46,919 bases of DNA from Bacteroidota bacterium (GTDB taxonomy: Bacteria > Bacteroidota > Bacteroidia > B-17B0 > Aurantibacillaceae). The position numbers and the translations under genes were made by a program. The notes under the pieces are model-generated. The model was not told the DNA's origin. It worked only from the letters and a program-made list of their open reading frames with translations, and made no database searches. Shown piece by piece: positions 44,768-46,919 of this stretch. Each line of letters starts with the position of its first letter. Within the stretch, counting starts at the first letter, position 1. Where the stretch lies: NCBI GenBank assembly GCA_016702705.1, contig JADJDM010000032.1, positions 1-46,919 on the forward strand, read 5' to 3'.

Positions 44768-45370
44768 TTAACCGCAATTTATAGTTGATGTGGCTGTTAT
44801 TTCCATTCTTCTTACTCGTTTGGTAGTTATTGTACCAGTTACAATACCTCCACCATTATTGTTTCCAATTGTTAAACGGTCTGCATGGCTAACAACAACG
44901 TTTCCTTTTATAACTCCTTTGTTTACTACTTTAAGAGCTGAGCTATTCGACATGGTAACGTTTCCTGTTACATTTCCGCCTTTTCTAATTGTAACATCGC
45001 TTCCTCCTGTATCAGTAATATTACCAACAACAGCTCCATTGTCTTCAATTCTTAAAGCTCCATTGTTTGTAGTAATGTTGCCTTTAACAACACCGCCATT
45101 TTTAATAATAAGAGTTTCACCTGTAGCGATAGTTTGATCACCATCAACTGAAGTAGCTATTGTTTTTTCAGTAGCTGTGTATGCTTGTAGGTTTGTTGCA
45201 ATCGGTGTTCTTTGAGTAAAGTCAATATCAAAAGTACATAAACTCCCTTTTACAAGTCCAGAGCTACTAAAGTTCGGATCATTGTAGGCAAAAACATCTG
45301 TTGAGTCTATTAAAGTTACCTCACCTGTTTCTGGTTTTTCATTAATTAATGTTACTGTTCCTAATGCCAT
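44768..45370 (-). CDS. Cold-shock-like N-terminus fused to a beta-solenoid repeat domain
   Basis: 200 aa, no signal peptide. Residues 1-66 resemble a cold-shock/OB fold in length and layout (MALGTVTLINEKPETGEVTL, then LVKGSLCTFDIDFTQRTPIATNLQAY), but the aromatic RNA-binding motifs are not conserved. Residues 80-190 are tandem repeats of about 20-22 residues: LIIKNGGVVKGNITTNNGAL, RIEDNGAVVGNITDTGGSDV, TIRKGGNVTGNVTMSNSSAL, KVVNKGVIKGNVVVSHADRL, TIGNNNGGGIVTGTITTKRV. The G-x-V-x-G-N-I/V pattern predicts a beta-solenoid as in bactofilin-like polymers. A cytoplasmic, possibly self-assembling protein. I know of no characterised homologue. It has its own terminator and lies divergent from the TPR-SpoIIE gene. 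Confidence 0.7.
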   Translation of the reverse strand: MALGTVTLINEKPETGEVTLIDSTDVFAYNDPNFSSSGLVKGSLCTFDIDFTQRTPIATNLQAYTATEKTIATSVDGDQTIATGETLIIKNGGVVKGNITTNNGALRIEDNGAVVGNITDTGGSDVTIRKGGNVTGNVTMSNSSALKVVNKGVIKGNVVVSHADRLTIGNNNGGGIVTGTITTKRVRRMEITATSTINCG

Positions 45371-45470
45371 AATTTTTTGTTTTAAATTAATAATTATAAA
45401 GAATACTACAATTGTAAATAAACAAATCGAGATTAAAAAATTTTTGCTATTTTTAAACCATTACTATTTT

Positions 45471-46919
45471 ATGAAATTACTGCGAATTGTTTTTATACTA
45501 TTAGCGTTTAAGTCCTTTGGACAAAATGTTGATTCTGTGTTGTTGAGTATTAGCAAAGCAGAGGCCGATTCAACTAAACTCAGAATTTATGTTGAGAATT
45601 TATTAAAACCCTTAGATTTAAGTCAGCAATATGATTTGCTCGAAAAACATTCACTTAATGCTTTTAATTTAGCTAAATCAAGCAATAATCTTCAAAGAAA
45701 AGTAGAAAGTGGGATTTTGTTAAGTGTTGCTTATTTTAATAATAATAAGGAAATTAAAGCCATAAATCTAATTAATGAATTGATTAATGAATGTAATGCT
45801 TCTAAAGATAAATTGGCGTTAAGTAAGGCATACAGGGCAAAGGCAAACTATTATAATTGGATGTCGAATTATCCTGAAGCAATCAAATACTATATCGAGA
45901 CTCAAAAGATTAATGAAGAGCTAAAAGATCCAATTCGTTTGGCAGGTGGATATGAAGATTTAGGAGCTGTCAATTTTTATGTAGAGCATTATGCAAAGGC
46001 AGCCGAATATTTTGAAAAGGGAATTGCAATTTATGAAGTTACTCCTGGATATGAGAAAAGAATTGGTAGTTTGTTGGGTAATTTAGGGATTGTTTATATC
46101 GAATCTAAAAATCTTTATAAGGCAGAAGTTTCATTAAAGAAAGCTCTTACACTTAATATGAAAATAAATAATACTTCTGCACTAGCTAATACATACACTA
46201 ATTTGTGTAAGCTTGAGTATGAAAAAAAAGACATTAATAAGGCTTTAGAATATAATAAAAAGTCGATTGATATTATATTAAAAACAAATAATGATGCGAT
46301 AAGCAATAATTATTCGAATAGAGCAGAATTGCTTCGGATTCAAAAGAAGTACGATGAAGCAGTTGTATACATTAATAAGGCATTTGAAGTAGAAAACAAA
46401 AAAAATAACAAGACTTTTATTTCGAGTTTATATCTTAATAGGGCCGCACTGTATTATGATATGGGGAAACTTAATGAAGCCTATGAGGATTTGCAAAAAC
46501 ATATAGAAGTTTCTGATTCACTTATAAATGTTGATAATCAGCATAACATAAATGATTTGGAAAAAAAATATGAACTCGACCAAAAGGAAAAACAAAATCA
46601 AATCCTAAATCAGCAAATCGAAATTCATAATGTTGAGAGCAGCCGTCAGCGTATTTTAACCTCTTTTATTGTAGTAATTTTAATTGTAGTTGTTTTAATC
46701 GCTTTTGTGTTCATCCGTCAAAACAGAATTCGTAAAAGAGCGAATGAAGATTTATCAAAAAAGAATAAAATTATTCAGGAACAACATAAAGATATTACTG
46801 ATAGTATTAAATACTCTAAACGAATTCAAGAAGCGATTCTCCCACCAGAAAAAATGTGGTATGATATTCTTCCTAAGTCATTCTTGCTCTATAAACCAAA
46901 AGATATTTTAAGTGGAGAT
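45471..46919 (+). CDS. TPR-repeat SpoIIE-type phosphatase, 3' end outside window
   Basis: 483 codons present. The signal peptide is MKLLRIVFILLAFKSFGQ. TPR repeats cover about residues 75-360 (LAGGYEDLGAVNFYVEHYAKAAEYF, GSLLGNLGIVYIESKNLYKAEVSLKKAL, SLYLNRAALYYDMGKLNEAYEDL). A coiled coil and one membrane helix follow (ILTSFIVVILIVVVLIAFVF). The start of the phosphatase domain shows DITDSIKYSKRIQEAILPP and FLLYKPKDILSGD at the window edge. Architecture and linker motif match the phosphatase at 20256, so they are paralogues. No indel is seen in the portion present. It probably senses a periplasmic signal and dephosphorylates a cytoplasmic partner. Confidence 0.9.
   Translation, partial: MKLLRIVFILLAFKSFGQNVDSVLLSISKAEADSTKLRIYVENLLKPLDLSQQYDLLEKHSLNAFNLAKSSNNLQRKVESGILLSVAYFNNNKEIKAINLINELINECNASKDKLALSKAYRAKANYYNWMSNYPEAIKYYIETQKINEELKDPIRLAGGYEDLGAVNFYVEHYAKAAEYFEKGIAIYEVTPGYEKRIGSLLGNLGIVYIESKNLYKAEVSLKKALTLNMKINNTSALANTYTNLCKLEYEKKDINKALEYNKKSIDIILKTNNDAISNNYSNRAELLRIQKKYDEAVVYINKAFEVENKKNNKTFISSLYLNRAALYYDMGKLNEAYEDLQKHIEVSDSLINVDNQHNINDLEKKYELDQKEKQNQILNQQIEIHNVESSRQRILTSFIVVILIVVVLIAFVFIRQNRIRKRANEDLSKKNKIIQEQHKDITDSIKYSKRIQEAILPPEKMWYDILPKSFLLYKPKDILSGD

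Noticed and set aside
44790..45137. 115-codon forward frame opposite the beta-solenoid gene
   Set aside because: Repetitive Val/Thr/Pro pattern arises from the repeats on the other strand; there is no start context.
1..46919. tRNA, rRNA, CRISPR arrays, prophage modules
   Set aside because: No cloverleaf, no rRNA-like stretch, no regularly spaced repeats and no phage structural genes were seen. The KilA-N gene alone does not make a prophage.

Overview
The window reads as chromosomal DNA of a Bacteroidota bacterium. It is AT-rich and carries lineage markers: a PorP/SprF-family protein, a secreted protein with a type A sorting domain for type IX secretion (T9SS), TPR-SpoIIE phosphatases, a PD40-OmpA protein, a TonB receptor with a carboxypeptidase-like N-terminal domain, and several intergenic TAnnTTTG boxes, the -7 element of the Bacteroidota primary sigma factor. 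I cannot assign an order or genus. No rRNA, tRNA or CRISPR array was found.

Layout. 1-3353: an envelope-sugar cluster. It has an aminotransferase and an oxidoreductase, both riddled with frameshifts, around an intact acetyltransferase, followed by a divergent GT4 glycosyltransferase. 3471-7911 (minus): purE, dapB, a DUF5683 protein, parB, parA and a metallo-hydrolase. 8038-10078: an FMN reductase, a KilA-N remnant, a KilA-N gene and a small membrane protein. 10161-13455: thrS, infC (apparent AUU start) and a hypothetical gene. 13553-17590 (minus): PorP-like protein, ClC channel, NhaD antiporter. 17663-24190: queD-like gene, folE, enoyl-CoA hydratase, alpha/beta hydrolase, TPR-SpoIIE phosphatase, AI-2E transporter, DUF2461 protein. 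24351-30338: a tight four-gene operon. 30433-34312: two APC permeases and a helix-hairpin-helix protein. 34435-36663: a lipoprotein gene interrupted by an IS3-family element. 36790-46919: PD40-OmpA protein, a response regulator with a degenerate receiver, a T9SS cargo protein, a TonB receptor, a cold-shock-like/beta-solenoid protein and a second TPR-SpoIIE phosphatase that runs off the window.

The strongest candidate for an undescribed system is 24351-30338. Its genes encode a TolC-like outer-membrane protein fused to a hydrolase-like domain, an HlyD-like adaptor, a cytoplasmic TackOD1 zinc protein with a degenerate GGDEF domain, and a processive GT2 synthase with QxxRW. Together they look like a complete synthase-dependent glycan assembly and export machine. 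A second unusual signal lies at 8630-9646. Two perfect 32-bp palindromes, one inside the KilA-N gene and one in the remnant upstream, differ at two base pairs, and both differences are compensatory.

A caution on quality. Many otherwise convincing genes carry single-base indels, often in homopolymers. Most look like consensus errors rather than biology, and reconstructed coordinates are given where the reading frame can be rejoined. The first 2.1 kb is much worse, and its oxidoreductase gene also lacks an internal segment.
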